From the NCBI RefSeq assembly GCF_017569925.1, contig NZ_CP050854.1, positions 1,860,001-1,924,000 on the forward strand: a DNA stretch of 64,000 bases, written 5' to 3'. Positions 18,462 to 26,996 of this stretch are shown here, one piece after another. How positions within the stretch are numbered: the first letter of the stretch is position 1; the number at the start of each line of letters is the position of its first letter. Under the pieces are notes generated by a model, which made no database searches, was not told the DNA's origin, and saw only the letters and a program-made list of their open reading frames with translations. The DNA is from Brenneria izadpanahii. GTDB lineage: Bacteria > Pseudomonadota > Gammaproteobacteria > Enterobacterales > Enterobacteriaceae. Both the position numbers and the translations under genes were made by a program.

Positions 18462-18478
18462 TTGGCGCGGTTCTTGCT
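18462..18478 (+). promoter_or_regulatory. Sigma-54 promoter of the nac-like gene
   Basis: TTGGCGCGGTTCTTGCT has the invariant GG at -24 and GC at -12 separated by exactly ten bases. The ATG at 18512 is 34 bases further on, behind an AGGAGG ribosome site. nac is sigma-54/NtrC driven in E. coli and Klebsiella. Confidence 0.82.
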
Positions 18479-18511
18479 ACCTTAATCGGGGTAACTACTC
18501 AGGAGGCAGAA

Positions 18512-18787
18512 ATGAATCTTAGACGGCTCAAGTACTTTGTGAAAATCGTTGATATCGGTAGCTTGACTCAGGCTGCTGAGTTGTTGCACATCGCACAACC
18601 GGCGCTGAGCCAGCAGGTCGCTACGCTGGAAGGTGAGCTGGAGAAACAGTTGCTGGTTCGTAGCAGACGTGGAGTTACTCCCACGGAAGCGGGAAAAATC
18701 CTTTATTCACATGCGCAAGCTATTTTGTATCAATGTGAGCAGGCGAAAAGCGCAGTGAATGGCGTTAGACAGTCAGTAAACGTATAG
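18512..18787 (+). CDS. nac: Nac-like LysR protein reduced to its DNA-binding domain
   Basis: Nac couples sigma-70 promoters to nitrogen limitation. The 91-residue product starts MNLRRLKYFVKIVDIGSLTQ and follows Nac through the whole winged helix and linker helix, then stops after GVRQSVNV. A full Nac has about 305 residues, and no remnant of the effector domain is visible downstream. The sigma-54 promoter and NtrC-like sites upstream look intact. From the literature as I recall it, the first 100 or so residues of Klebsiella NAC suffice for its known activities, so this short form could work. It may equally be a decaying gene. A tRNA-Asn neighbour also fits the nac neighbourhood. Confidence 0.8.
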   Translation: MNLRRLKYFVKIVDIGSLTQAAELLHIAQPALSQQVATLEGELEKQLLVRSRRGVTPTEAGKILYSHAQAILYQCEQAKSAVNGVRQSVNV

Positions 18788-19064
18788 ATTTTTGAGTAGC
18801 CAGCCATTCTCACTATAGCTGGCTATATAAAACAACCTTTCATAATATTGTCCCTCCCTCCTTTTCTCTGTAGTGTTCGTTCTCCTGGCGTTTAAGTTTT
18901 ATTGTTATAGAATGTTATATTGACATAGCAAAGCAGTAGTATGCACTAGCGGTGAAGTTAGCTTAGGTGTTACATTAGCCGCGCATCGCTTTATCTAATC
19001 CTACTTGTAACGTACTGATGATCCATATCGGTACCTTGTGGTTATTATTTTTAAGGAGTTCAAA

Positions 19065-19331
19065 ATGAATAACCTTCTCTCGCAGCTTTTGATGAAACTG
19101 GCTGAAAAAGAAGTCGGAGAAAAAGAACTTCACGCTAAAGTCGAATTGTTGGAAATATTGGTGTTTTCTATTATATCTGTGTTAGATGATAATAAAATTA
19201 ATGAGTTAACGAAAAAGGTGGAGAGCGTATTAGCAGAAGTGTCGCAGCATAAAGATGAAGATACCTGCTTAACACTCGAATTGTTGACTCGCGGTATTAA
19301 TCGCTTTACTACTACCTCGATCAGAAACTAA
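19065..19331 (+). CDS. iraP: IraP-like anti-adaptor protein
   Basis: IraP stabilises the stress sigma factor RpoS by binding the adaptor RssB. The 88-residue product from the ATG at 19065 (AAGGAG ribosome site) resembles E. coli IraP in length and in its N-terminal coiled coil (MNNLLSQLLMKLAEKE, then LHAKVELLEILV). The C-terminal half is more divergent. It is monocistronic. Identification is from memory of the E. coli protein and rests mainly on the first 60 residues. Confidence 0.7.
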   Translation: MNNLLSQLLMKLAEKEVGEKELHAKVELLEILVFSIISVLDDNKINELTKKVESVLAEVSQHKDEDTCLTLELLTRGINRFTTTSIRN

Positions 19332-19503
19332 CATCGGCTAATGCTATTAGCAATTGGCATCAAATGATAAGGATGCCGGTATCCTGACCATTCTTTTTAT
19401 AATTATGCAACCGTTCGATAACTAAGATTAGTATTACAGTTCGAGGATTAAGCATTAAGACGCTAACTTATGGTCAGCGCCTTTTTAATGATTGTTGTTT
19501 ATA

Positions 19504-20907
19504 TTAACCTAACCGTTTCTTCTTGCGAAAAAACTGATAAGCAATTGTCAGAATAATAAACCACAATGGCGTTATCACCAACGCTTGCAAGGTATCGTGC
19601 TGAAGTGTCAGTAGAATAATCACAAACGCAAAGAAGGCCAGGCAAACCCAACACATAAAAACGCCCCAGGGCATTTTATATTGTGAGTTGGCGTGTGACT
19701 GCGGCCTTTTTTTACGATACGCCAGATAAGAGCAGAGAATAATGCTCCAGATAAACATAAACAGAATGGCGGAAACGGTTGTTACCAGGGTAAATACCGT
19801 CATCACGTTCGGGATTAGGTAAATCAACACTACGCCGGATAACAGGCAGAGACAGGAAAATAGTAATCCCGCAGAGGGAACGGCGCGTTTGGATAATACA
19901 CTAAAACGCTTCGGCGCATCTCCCTGTTTGGCTAATCCAAACAACATCCGGCTGGTGGAGAAGACGCCGCTGTTGGCTGAGGAGGCAGCGGAAGTTAATA
20001 CCACAAAGTTGATTACGCTGGCCGCGGCGGGCAATCCTACCAGTACAAACATTTCAACGAAGGGACTGCGATCGGCGGCAATTGCGCTCCACGGCGTCAC
20101 CGACATAATCATGATTAATGAAAAAACGTAGAACATGATGATGCGGATCGGTATGGCGTTTATCGCCCGGGGAAGCACGACTTTGGGATTTTTCGTTTCT
20201 GCCGCCGTGGTGCCGACCAACTCGATGCCGACGAAGGCGAATACCGCTATTTGGAATCCGGCAAAAAATCCGCCGATCCCTTTAGGAAACATACCGCCGT
20301 CATTCCATAAATTACTAAACGAAGCGATAGAGCCTGATGGTGAAGGATATTTCATTATGATCAGGGCGATGCCGATGACGATTAAAGCAACAATGGCCAC
20401 AATTTTTATCATCGCAAACCAGAATTCCATTTCGCCGAACATTTTTACCGTCGCCAGATTAAGCGAGAGTAATAACAGAACGCAGAGGAGCGAGGATATC
20501 CACTGTGACAGATCGGGAAACCAGAATTGAGCATAAGCGCTGATGGCCACCACATCGGCAATACCGGTAACGACCCAGCAGAACCAATAAGTCCAGCCGG
20601 TAAAAAAACCAGCCCAGGGACCAAGCAGGTCGGCGGCAAAATCGCTGAATGATTTATAGCTCAGGTTCGAAAGCAGCAATTCGCCCATCGCGCGCATGAC
20701 GAAGAACAGAATGAAACCGATAATCATATAAACGAAGATGATTGATGGTCCTGCCAGACTGATGGTTTTTCCTGAACCCATAAATAGCCCGGTACCGATG
20801 GCTCCGCCAATGGCAATGAGCTGAATATGGCGGTTAGTCAGATTTCGCCGTAATCCGTTACCGCCGGACTCCGCGAGGTCTGCCGCCTCTTTTGATTGAT
20901 CTACCAT
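19504..20907 (-). CDS. cycA: Amino acid permease, CycA-like (D-serine/D-alanine/glycine:H+ symporter)
   Basis: APC-superfamily inner-membrane symporter, 467 residues with twelve membrane segments. The first segment has the family motif HIQLIAIGGAIGTGLFMGSGKTI, and the NLATVKMFGEMEFWFAMIKI region is close to CycA rather than to the aromatic or proline permeases. It begins at an ATG at 20907 and stands alone. The likely cargo is D-alanine, D-serine and glycine, by similarity only. Confidence 0.85.
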   Translation of the reverse strand: MVDQSKEAADLAESGGNGLRRNLTNRHIQLIAIGGAIGTGLFMGSGKTISLAGPSIIFVYMIIGFILFFVMRAMGELLLSNLSYKSFSDFAADLLGPWAGFFTGWTYWFCWVVTGIADVVAISAYAQFWFPDLSQWISSLLCVLLLLSLNLATVKMFGEMEFWFAMIKIVAIVALIVIGIALIIMKYPSPSGSIASFSNLWNDGGMFPKGIGGFFAGFQIAVFAFVGIELVGTTAAETKNPKVVLPRAINAIPIRIIMFYVFSLIMIMSVTPWSAIAADRSPFVEMFVLVGLPAAASVINFVVLTSAASSANSGVFSTSRMLFGLAKQGDAPKRFSVLSKRAVPSAGLLFSCLCLLSGVVLIYLIPNVMTVFTLVTTVSAILFMFIWSIILCSYLAYRKKRPQSHANSQYKMPWGVFMCWVCLAFFAFVIILLTLQHDTLQALVITPLWFIILTIAYQFFRKKKRLG

Positions 20908-21201
20908 GTAATATAATTTCCTATTTTTATGTGATGTTGTTTTGAGCTCTTAAGCGGCTCTCTCATTCATTAATACAGATACGTGTAAGATAGCGTAATT
21001 GTTGTACTGATTATAGGAGTGGTTGATATAACGGCGGTGAATAATTGCACAACGTGATTCTGTACGCTTTTTGCTCTGATAAAGTGGTTTATCGTAATAT
21101 GAAAGGGGTAGGCTTATCGGCGCTAAGGTTAACAAAACTATGAATTGTGCTCAATATAATTTTAGCATGTGAAAAAATAAGAAAAAATCAATGTGAACTA
21201 T
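20908..21201. other. Gene-free stretch between cycA and tRNA-Lys
   Basis: About 290 bases that must hold the cycA promoter. No coding frame or RNA is supported before the tRNA promoter at 21202. Confidence 0.5.
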
Positions 21202-21230
21202 TTGACAGTTGCCGCCAAGTGGAGAATAAT
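21202..21230 (+). promoter_or_regulatory. Sigma-70 promoter of tRNA-Lys
   Basis: TTGACA, 17 bases, AATAAT, then a GC-rich discriminator (CCACGCCG) just before the tRNA at 21241. Confidence 0.8.
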
Positions 21231-21240
21231 CCACGCCGTT

Positions 21241-21316
<76 letters not shown>

Positions 21317-21817
21317 ACACTTCAATAAGCTGTAGCCTGGTTGTAAATCATCTCCAGCGTGTCGCCTGCTTAGTCGTTTACTCCCGATCGTTTGTTTTTC
21401 CTTATTTGCGTTTTTGGCGCATGAGCCTGACAAAACACGCTATTTGCATCGCAATTTCTTCATGAAATATCCACAATAATTAATAGGTTTATTATTTATA
21501 ATATTTTATTTAAACGGTATGGCGCTATTTTTATCGTATTTAATTAAATTTTAATAGCTGACTGATTATTTAAATTTCCGGTAACGGTAAAATAACAAAA
21601 TATAAGGCATCTGCGACATGAAGGGGGCGCCAGGAGAAAATGCGCCGCAAGTCGCGTATGGCTGAAGGTACGTAAGTATATCGTGGCGGAGTGGGGCGGT
21701 GCCATCTTGCCGAGGGGCGGCAGCCGCATTGTCCGTATCGCAAAGGGATAACGCTGGTTGGCGGAAAATCGCCGCCGGCATCAAAAGGCGTACAGCCGAC
21801 GGGAGCGTGATTCGCGG
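21317..21817. other. Gene-free stretch between tRNA-Lys and yecF
   Basis: About 500 bases. The open frames here do not resemble genes and lack ribosome sites. No RNA gene or repeat is recognised. Confidence 0.5.
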
Positions 21818-22042
21818 TTATTGACGATAGGCGTGTTTGATTTGTTTGATGGTGGCGCTTAACGCTTCAGCCTGTTTTGGATCTTCCAATTGGGCAATAT
21901 ACTTTTCCATTTTTACGATCACTTTGCCCGCATCAGCCTGCCCGATGGCTTTTAACAATAATGTAACAGTGGCTTTCAGGCAGGTTACTTCGTGGGCCAA
22001 TGACTCTACAGAAGCGTGCGTGGAAAAATCTACATTGCTCAT
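21818..22042 (-). CDS. yecF: YecF family (DUF2594) small protein
   Basis: A 74-residue protein of unknown function conserved in enterobacteria. It starts MSNVDFSTH and keeps the YecF core LKATVTLLLKAIGQADAGKVIVKMEK and the end IKQIKHAYRQ. A GGAGAA ribosome site lies before the ATG. In E. coli yecF is next to sdiA and uvrY; here uvrY follows but sdiA is absent. Confidence 0.88.
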   Translation of the reverse strand: MSNVDFSTHASVESLAHEVTCLKATVTLLLKAIGQADAGKVIVKMEKYIAQLEDPKQAEALSATIKQIKHAYRQ

Positions 22043-22701
22043 TTTTTCTCCTTAACAAGAAACGGTAAAAAAGTGTTTTAGTCTGCCTACCGCAGGTTTA
22101 AACGCACACGCTGCTGGCGACAATCAGATTGCCGGGAGTATAGCATAGAGTGTATTGTCGGCGGTCATTATTAATCAAGGATGACTATGTAGTGAGTATT
22201 TTTTATGCACTTAACTTGTTTTTAATTGTATTTAATTGTCTGGATTTATATAGTGAATCTGTGGCTAAATGTGTTGATAGAATACATGACGCTGTCCGTA
22301 TAGACTCGTTCTTATCGGATATGGATTATATATGTAGTCCCGACTGTAAAAAATACTGATATAACAGGTGATTGCAGTGTTTTTTATTGATATGCAAGGA
22401 ATGATGCCAATCTATATCATTGATTGGTGTTCTCTTGTAGGGGGTGCCTATGATGGGCGTTCAGAGCTTGGATCGCCGAGAATCATAATCTGAAATGTTA
22501 ACGATATGATCAATACACACTTTGAAGGCAATGACATATTGTTATCATCATGATGTAGTCTCTATTGTTTATTGCTTCATGGCATATTTTAAAATACATA
22601 ATTTATATAAATCTGTATTCATTATTTTTCTAAACCAACGTAGTATCACCTGCAAGCAACTCGTTATGTAAGTGTTACTCCCTTTTTTGGAGAATTATTC
22701 T
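22043..22701. other. Gene-free stretch between yecF and uvrY
   Basis: About 660 bases, where E. coli has sdiA. I see no LuxR-type frame or remnant, and no other gene. It should hold the divergent yecF and uvrY promoters. Confidence 0.55.
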
Positions 22702-23358
22702 TTGATTAGCGTTTTTCTTGTTGATGACCATGAATTGGTGCGGGCAGGGATACGACGCATTCTTGAGGATATCAAAGGTCTCAAAGTCGTTGGCGAAGTG
22801 TCATGTGGTGAAGATGCCGTCAGGTGGTGCCGCAACAATAATGTCGATGTCGTCCTGATGGACATGAATATGCCGGGGATCGGCGGTCTTGAGGCAACGC
22901 GAAAAATACTGCGATTCTCTCCCGATATAAAAGTTATCATGCTAACTATTTATACAGAGAACCCATTACCTGCTAAAGTAATGCAGGCGGGCGCAGCTGG
23001 ATATGTCAGTAAAGCAGCGGCTCCGCAGGAAGTCATCTGTGCCATTCGGGCCGTGCATGCGGGGAAACGGTACATCGCTCCTGATATTGCGCAGCAAATG
23101 GCATTAAGCCAGCTAGAGCCGCAGATGGAGACTCCTTTGGAGTGTTTGTCTGAGCGTGAATTGCAGATTATGCTGATGATCACCAAAGGGCAGAAAGTGA
23201 CTGAAATTTCAGATCAGTTGAATCTGAGCCCGAAAACGGTGAACAGCTACCGTTACCGGATGTTCAACAAGCTGAACATCAGCGGTGACGTTGAGCTAAC
23301 GCACTTAGCCATTCGCCACGGTCTTTTTAATGCGGAGACGTTGTTAAGTAGTGAGTGA
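22702..23358 (+). CDS. uvrY: Response regulator UvrY (GacA/ExpA)
   Basis: Cytoplasmic response regulator of the BarA/UvrY (GacS/GacA) system, which drives the Csr small RNAs and so controls motility and virulence genes. A TTG start at 22702, seven to ten bases after TTGGAG, gives 218 residues and matches the E. coli N-terminus. A receiver domain (acidic pair in [11 protein letters not shown], phospho-Asp in [10 protein letters not shown] near residue 54, Lys in VSKAAAP) is followed by a LuxR-type HTH ([22 protein letters not shown]). Its last 8 bases overlap uvrC, as in relatives. Confidence 0.95.
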   Translation: MISVFLVDDHELVRAGIRRILEDIKGLKVVGEVSCGEDAVRWCRNNNVDVVLMDMNMPGIGGLEATRKILRFSPDIKVIMLTIYTENPLPAKVMQAGAAGYVSKAAAPQEVICAIRAVHAGKRYIAPDIAQQMALSQLEPQMETPLECLSERELQIMLMITKGQKVTEISDQLNLSPKTVNSYRYRMFNKLNISGDVELTHLAIRHGLFNAETLLSSE

Positions 23359-25182
23359 AAGTTTCAATGCCTCGGCATTTCTCAAGACGGTAACCAGCCA
23401 GCCTGGGGTTTACCGTATGTATGATGCCGCGAATACGGTGATCTATGTCGGAAAAGCAAAAGATTTAAAAAAACGACTTTCCAGCTATTTCCGCCGCAAT
23501 GTGGCCAGCCGTAAGACCGAGGCTTTGGTAAAAAGTATCAGGCAGATCGATGTGACGATCACGCATACCGAAACCGAAGCGCTATTGCTGGAACATAACT
23601 ATATTAAGCTTTATCAGCCGCGCTATAACGTTTTGTTGCGTGATGATAAATCTTATCCCATGATTTTTCTCAGCGCCGAGCAACATCCCCGTCTGGCCGT
23701 TCATCGCGGCGCTAAACATGCCAAAGGCGAGTATTTCGGACCATTCCCCAACGGCAATGCCGTACGGGAAACCCTGATGTTATTGCAAAAACTGTTTCCG
23801 ATTCGGCAATGCGAAAACAGCGTGTATCGAAATCGCTCTCGCCCTTGTCTGCAATATCAAATAGGACGCTGCCTTGGTCCGTGCGTTAGCGGATTGGTTA
23901 GCGAAGAAGATTACCAGCAACAGGTCGACTACGTGCGTTTGTTTTTGTCCGGTAAGGATCAGCAGGTGCTTAATCAGCTTGTCGCACGAATGGAAGCCGC
24001 CAGCCGTGAACTGAACTTTGAAGAAGCCGCACGTATTCGCGATCAAATCCAGGCGGTGCGGAGGGTGACGGAGAAGCAATTCGTCTCCGGCGATGGCGAG
24101 GATCTGGATGTCATTGGCGTGGCTTTTGAAGCCGGGATGGCGTGTATTCATGTGCTGTTCATCCGTCAGGGAAAGGTGCTGGGCAGCCGGAGCTACTTTC
24201 CGAAGGTTCCGGGCGGAACGGTACTGGGGGAGGTTGTACAAACCTTTGTGGGCCAGTTTTACTTGCAGGGGAGTTCGGCCCGGACGCTGCCGTCAGAGAT
24301 TCTGCTTGATTTTGCATTGCCGGATAAAGAACTGCTTACTGAATCCTTAACCGAGGTTGCCGGGCGTAAAGTACAGATTCAGACTAAACCGCGTGGCGAT
24401 CGCGCCCGTTATCTGAAACTGGCTCGAACCAATGCCGCAACGGCGCTGGTGACGAAATTGTCACAACAATCAACTATTCGTCAGCGACTATCTGAATTGG
24501 CTAAAGTTTTACAGTTGCCGGAAATTAATCGTATGGAGTGTTTTGACATCAGTCATACTATGGGAGAGCAGACTGTGGCATCCTGTGTCGTATTCGATGA
24601 GAACGGGCCGCTACGTTCAGAATATCGCCGCTATAATATTAGCGGGATCACTCCCGGCGATGATTATGCCGCGATGACGCAGGTTCTAAAGCGTCGTTAC
24701 GGCAAAGCGCTGGATGACGGTAAAATCCCTGACGTTATTGTCATTGACGGCGGTAAAGGGCAGCTCGGCCAGGCCAAAGCGGTATTCGATTCACTACAGG
24801 TGCCCTGGGATAAAAGCAAGCCGCTGTTGCTTGGCGTTGCTAAAGGTAGCGATCGTAAGGCAGGGCTGGAGACGCTATTCTTTGAAGCGACGGGAGAAGG
24901 CATTGCATTACCTCCTGATTCTCCGGCTTTGCACGTTATTCAGCACATTCGTGACGATTCTCACGATCATGCGATTGGCGGGCATCGTAAGAAAAGAGCA
25001 AAAGTTAAAAATACCAGTACATTAGAGCTCATTGAAGGCGTCGGGCCTAAACGTCGACAAACCCTATTGAAATACATGGGGGATTACAGCCTTTAATGAA
25101 TGCCAGCATTGAGGAAATTGCAAATGTGCCGGGTATTTCACACGCGTTGGCAGAAAAAATCTTCCATGCGTTGAAACACTAG
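23351..25182 (+). pseudogene. uvrC: Excinuclease ABC subunit C, frameshifted before its last HhH domain
   Basis: UvrC makes both incisions in nucleotide excision repair. The GTG start at 23351 overlaps uvrY. The GIY-YIG nuclease domain ([22 protein letters not shown]), the UVR domain ([12 protein letters not shown] near 220) and the RNase H-like nuclease ([26 protein letters not shown]) are intact. At a run of five G (25078-25082) the frame is lost and the product ends after 581 residues (YMGDYSL). With one more G it would continue through a normal tail ([18 protein letters not shown] and on) to a TAG at 25182, 610 residues. The lost tail is the second helix-hairpin-helix. A sequencing error is quite possible. 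Confidence 0.9.
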
Positions 25183-25240
25183 GGACAATGTAGCAACATA
25201 CTCGTAATATCCACTCCAGCCAGATAGTTATCTAAGCGCT

Positions 25241-25789
25241 ATGCAATTTAATATACCGACGTTGCTGACTTTGTTTCGTGTTGCTTTAATCCCGTTTTTT
25301 GTGCTGGCGTTTTATCTTCCATTCGTCTGGGCACCCCTGGTATGCGCAATCATTTTCGTTTTTGCCGCCGTTACCGACTGGTTTGATGGCTTTTTAGCCC
25401 GGCGCTGGAAGCAAACCACGCGATTTGGCGCGTTTCTGGACCCTGTCGCCGATAAAGTGATGGTCGCGGTCGCGTTGGTTTTGGTGGCTGAGCATTATCA
25501 CTCCTGGTGGATTACGTTACCTGCCGCCACGATGATTGCGCGTGAGATCATCATTTCCGCATTGCGGGAATGGATGGCTGAGATAGGTAAACGAAGCAGC
25601 GTGGCGGTTTCCTGGATCGGCAAGGTAAAAACAACGGCGCAAATGTTGGCGCTGGTGGCTTTATTATGGCGGCCCGAACGCTTTGTGGAAGGAGCCGGGG
25701 TGATCGCTTTATATGTCGCAGCAGTGTTGACTTTCTGGTCAATGTTTCAATATTTGAACGCTGCAAGACATGATTTGCTTGAACCTTGA
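25241..25789 (+). CDS. pgsA: Phosphatidylglycerophosphate synthase
   Basis: Inner-membrane enzyme that makes phosphatidylglycerophosphate from CDP-diacylglycerol and glycerol-3-phosphate, the first step to phosphatidylglycerol and cardiolipin. The 182-residue product has the family length, four membrane segments, and the CDP-alcohol phosphotransferase signature spread over residues 47 to 75 ([11 protein letters not shown], then [10 protein letters not shown]). It follows uvrC, the usual enterobacterial order uvrY-uvrC-pgsA-tRNA. Confidence 0.96.
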   Translation: MQFNIPTLLTLFRVALIPFFVLAFYLPFVWAPLVCAIIFVFAAVTDWFDGFLARRWKQTTRFGAFLDPVADKVMVAVALVLVAEHYHSWWITLPAATMIAREIIISALREWMAEIGKRSSVAVSWIGKVKTTAQMLALVALLWRPERFVEGAGVIALYVAAVLTFWSMFQYLNAARHDLLEP

Positions 25790-25839
25790 TCGAAGCGTCT
25801 TAAAAACCAGCAAACGAACGTACTGAATTGATAATTCTA

Positions 25840-25867
25840 TTGACTCATTGCGTCAGGTCAGTAGAAT
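25840..25867 (+). promoter_or_regulatory. Sigma-70 promoter of the tRNA Gly-Cys-Leu operon
   Basis: TTGACT, 16 bases, TAGAAT, then a GC-containing discriminator (GCACCGC), 63 bases before the first tRNA. Typical of a stable-RNA promoter. Confidence 0.7.
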
Positions 25868-25930
25868 GCACCGCATCAACAGCAACGCTGGTTTGCTGAA
25901 AGTTAGTGAAAATCAGCATGTTCGTGCGAT

Positions 25931-26006
<76 letters not shown>

Positions 26007-26046
26007 ATATCTTCAGCATCGAACGCTGAGAACGATTTAAAGGTAA

Positions 26047-26120
26047 GGCGCGTTGGCAGAGTGGCCATGCAGCGGATTGCAAATCCGTCTACCTCGGTTC
26101 GACTCCGGGACGCGCCTCCA
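26047..26120 (+). tRNA. cysT: tRNA-Cys (GCA)
   Basis: 74 bases, acceptor GGCGCGT/ACGCGCC, anticodon GCA in ATTGCAAAT, T-arm GGTTCGACTCC, encoded CCA. Second in the tRNA operon. Confidence 0.97.
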
Positions 26121-26130
26121 ATCTCTCTAA

Positions 26131-26217
26131 GCCCGGGTGGTGGAATCGGTAGACACAAGGGATTTAAAATCCCTCGGCGTACGCGCTGTGCGGGTTCAAG
26201 TCCCGCCCCGGGCACCA
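26131..26217 (+). tRNA. leuZ: tRNA-Leu (TAA)
   Basis: 87 bases with the long variable arm of tRNA-Leu, acceptor GCCCGGG/CCCGGGC, anticodon TAA in ATTTAAAAT, T-arm GGGTTCAAGTCCC, encoded CCA. Last in the tRNA operon. Confidence 0.97.
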
Positions 26218-26228
26218 TCCTGAAATCA

Positions 26229-26256
26229 ATAGACGTCAACCGGCGTCTATTTTTTT
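26229..26256 (+). terminator. Rho-independent terminator of the tRNA operon
   Basis: Stem ATAGACGTC / GGCGTCTAT with a four-base loop, followed by six or more T. It lies 12 bases after tRNA-Leu. Confidence 0.9.
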
Positions 26257-26620
26257 GTTTGAAATCTACGGTTTTACTGGCTTTCCCTGCATTCCATACT
26301 CTCCCTACGTCAACACAATTCAGCCGACTTATGAATTGAGCCTACCAGACAACTCCACGAATTGTTAAAGAATAAAAAAACGCTAGACGATCCTGGCAGT
26401 ATGCTTTTTAGCCTTAGCCTTAGCCTTAGCCTTAGCCTTAGCCTTAACCGATGAGATTAGCGCAATTAATGGTTGATAAAAATTTTTCAGGCAGGTTTAC
26501 CCGACTCACCTTCTGCGCAAAAGTCGGGTAATTATGGTTAAGTTACGAGATAAAAATATCGGGGTGGGGCGTCACTTGCCGCAGCAAGCGGCAAAACTTG
26601 TATCCGATTAATTATTATGT
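26257..26620. other. Gene-free stretch with a hexamer repeat
   Basis: About 360 bases between the tRNA terminator and the KTSC gene. Apart from the TTAGCC tandem array it shows nothing gene-like. Confidence 0.5.
26408..26449. repeat. Tandem hexamer array (TTAGCC) x6 plus one variant
   Basis: Six perfect head-to-tail copies of TTAGCC from 26408 to 26443, followed by one variant copy TTAACC. It is in non-coding DNA and could change length by slippage. Confidence 0.95.
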
Positions 26621-26839
26621 CTATTTTATTTTCCGGCACAAGAATTTGTCTTTTATTACGCCATCAAAAAAACGGCCTTTAGACACAACCGATTCGGAAA
26701 TGAATTTCCCATGAATACGCTTGGGAACACCAATGTACTGATAGATAGTCTTGTTATGAAACTCTATTTCAAGGATGCGATTTTCAGGATCGTATCCAAT
26801 CGAACGGATCCTTGACGATGACACCGATTGCCGCTGCAA
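26621..26839 (-). CDS. KTSC domain protein
   Basis: A 72-residue protein that is almost wholly one KTSC domain: SSSRIRSIGYDPENRILEIEF, the YQYIGVPKRIHGKF segment, and GRFFDGVIKDKF at the end. The start is a TTG at 26839 behind a strong purine-rich ribosome site (AGGAGGGGG), with no better ATG nearby. KTSC domains occur in phage and bacterial proteins, often linked to RNA metabolism; the function is not established. It stands alone. Confidence 0.75.
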   Translation of the reverse strand: MQRQSVSSSRIRSIGYDPENRILEIEFHNKTIYQYIGVPKRIHGKFISESVVSKGRFFDGVIKDKFLCRKIK

Positions 26840-26967
26840 TGACTCCCCCTCCTCTTTGTGGAACGTTAGGTGGAACTATAAAGGATTTTAAGCGCGTCGT
26901 ATTGTCAATGATCATGCTTATTTATTGAATCCACGCCAGAGTTTCATTTTATCTATGCGAGTGAAAT

Positions 26968-26985
26968 GCGGGCGATGACGCCCGC
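26968..26985 (-). terminator. Terminator-like hairpin after the first chemoreceptor gene
   Basis: Perfect GC-rich stem GCGGGCG / CGCCCGC with a four-base loop, 11 bases past the stop at 26997. The T-run on the minus strand is weak. Confidence 0.6.
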
Positions 26986-26996
26986 GTTGCTATTGA

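Noticed and set aside
22150..22359. 69-residue frame between yecF and uvrY
   Set aside because: No ribosome site, no family resemblance, AT-rich random composition.
26408..26449. CRISPR-like array
   Set aside because: The hexamer repeats have no spacers and no cas genes are nearby; it is a simple tandem repeat.
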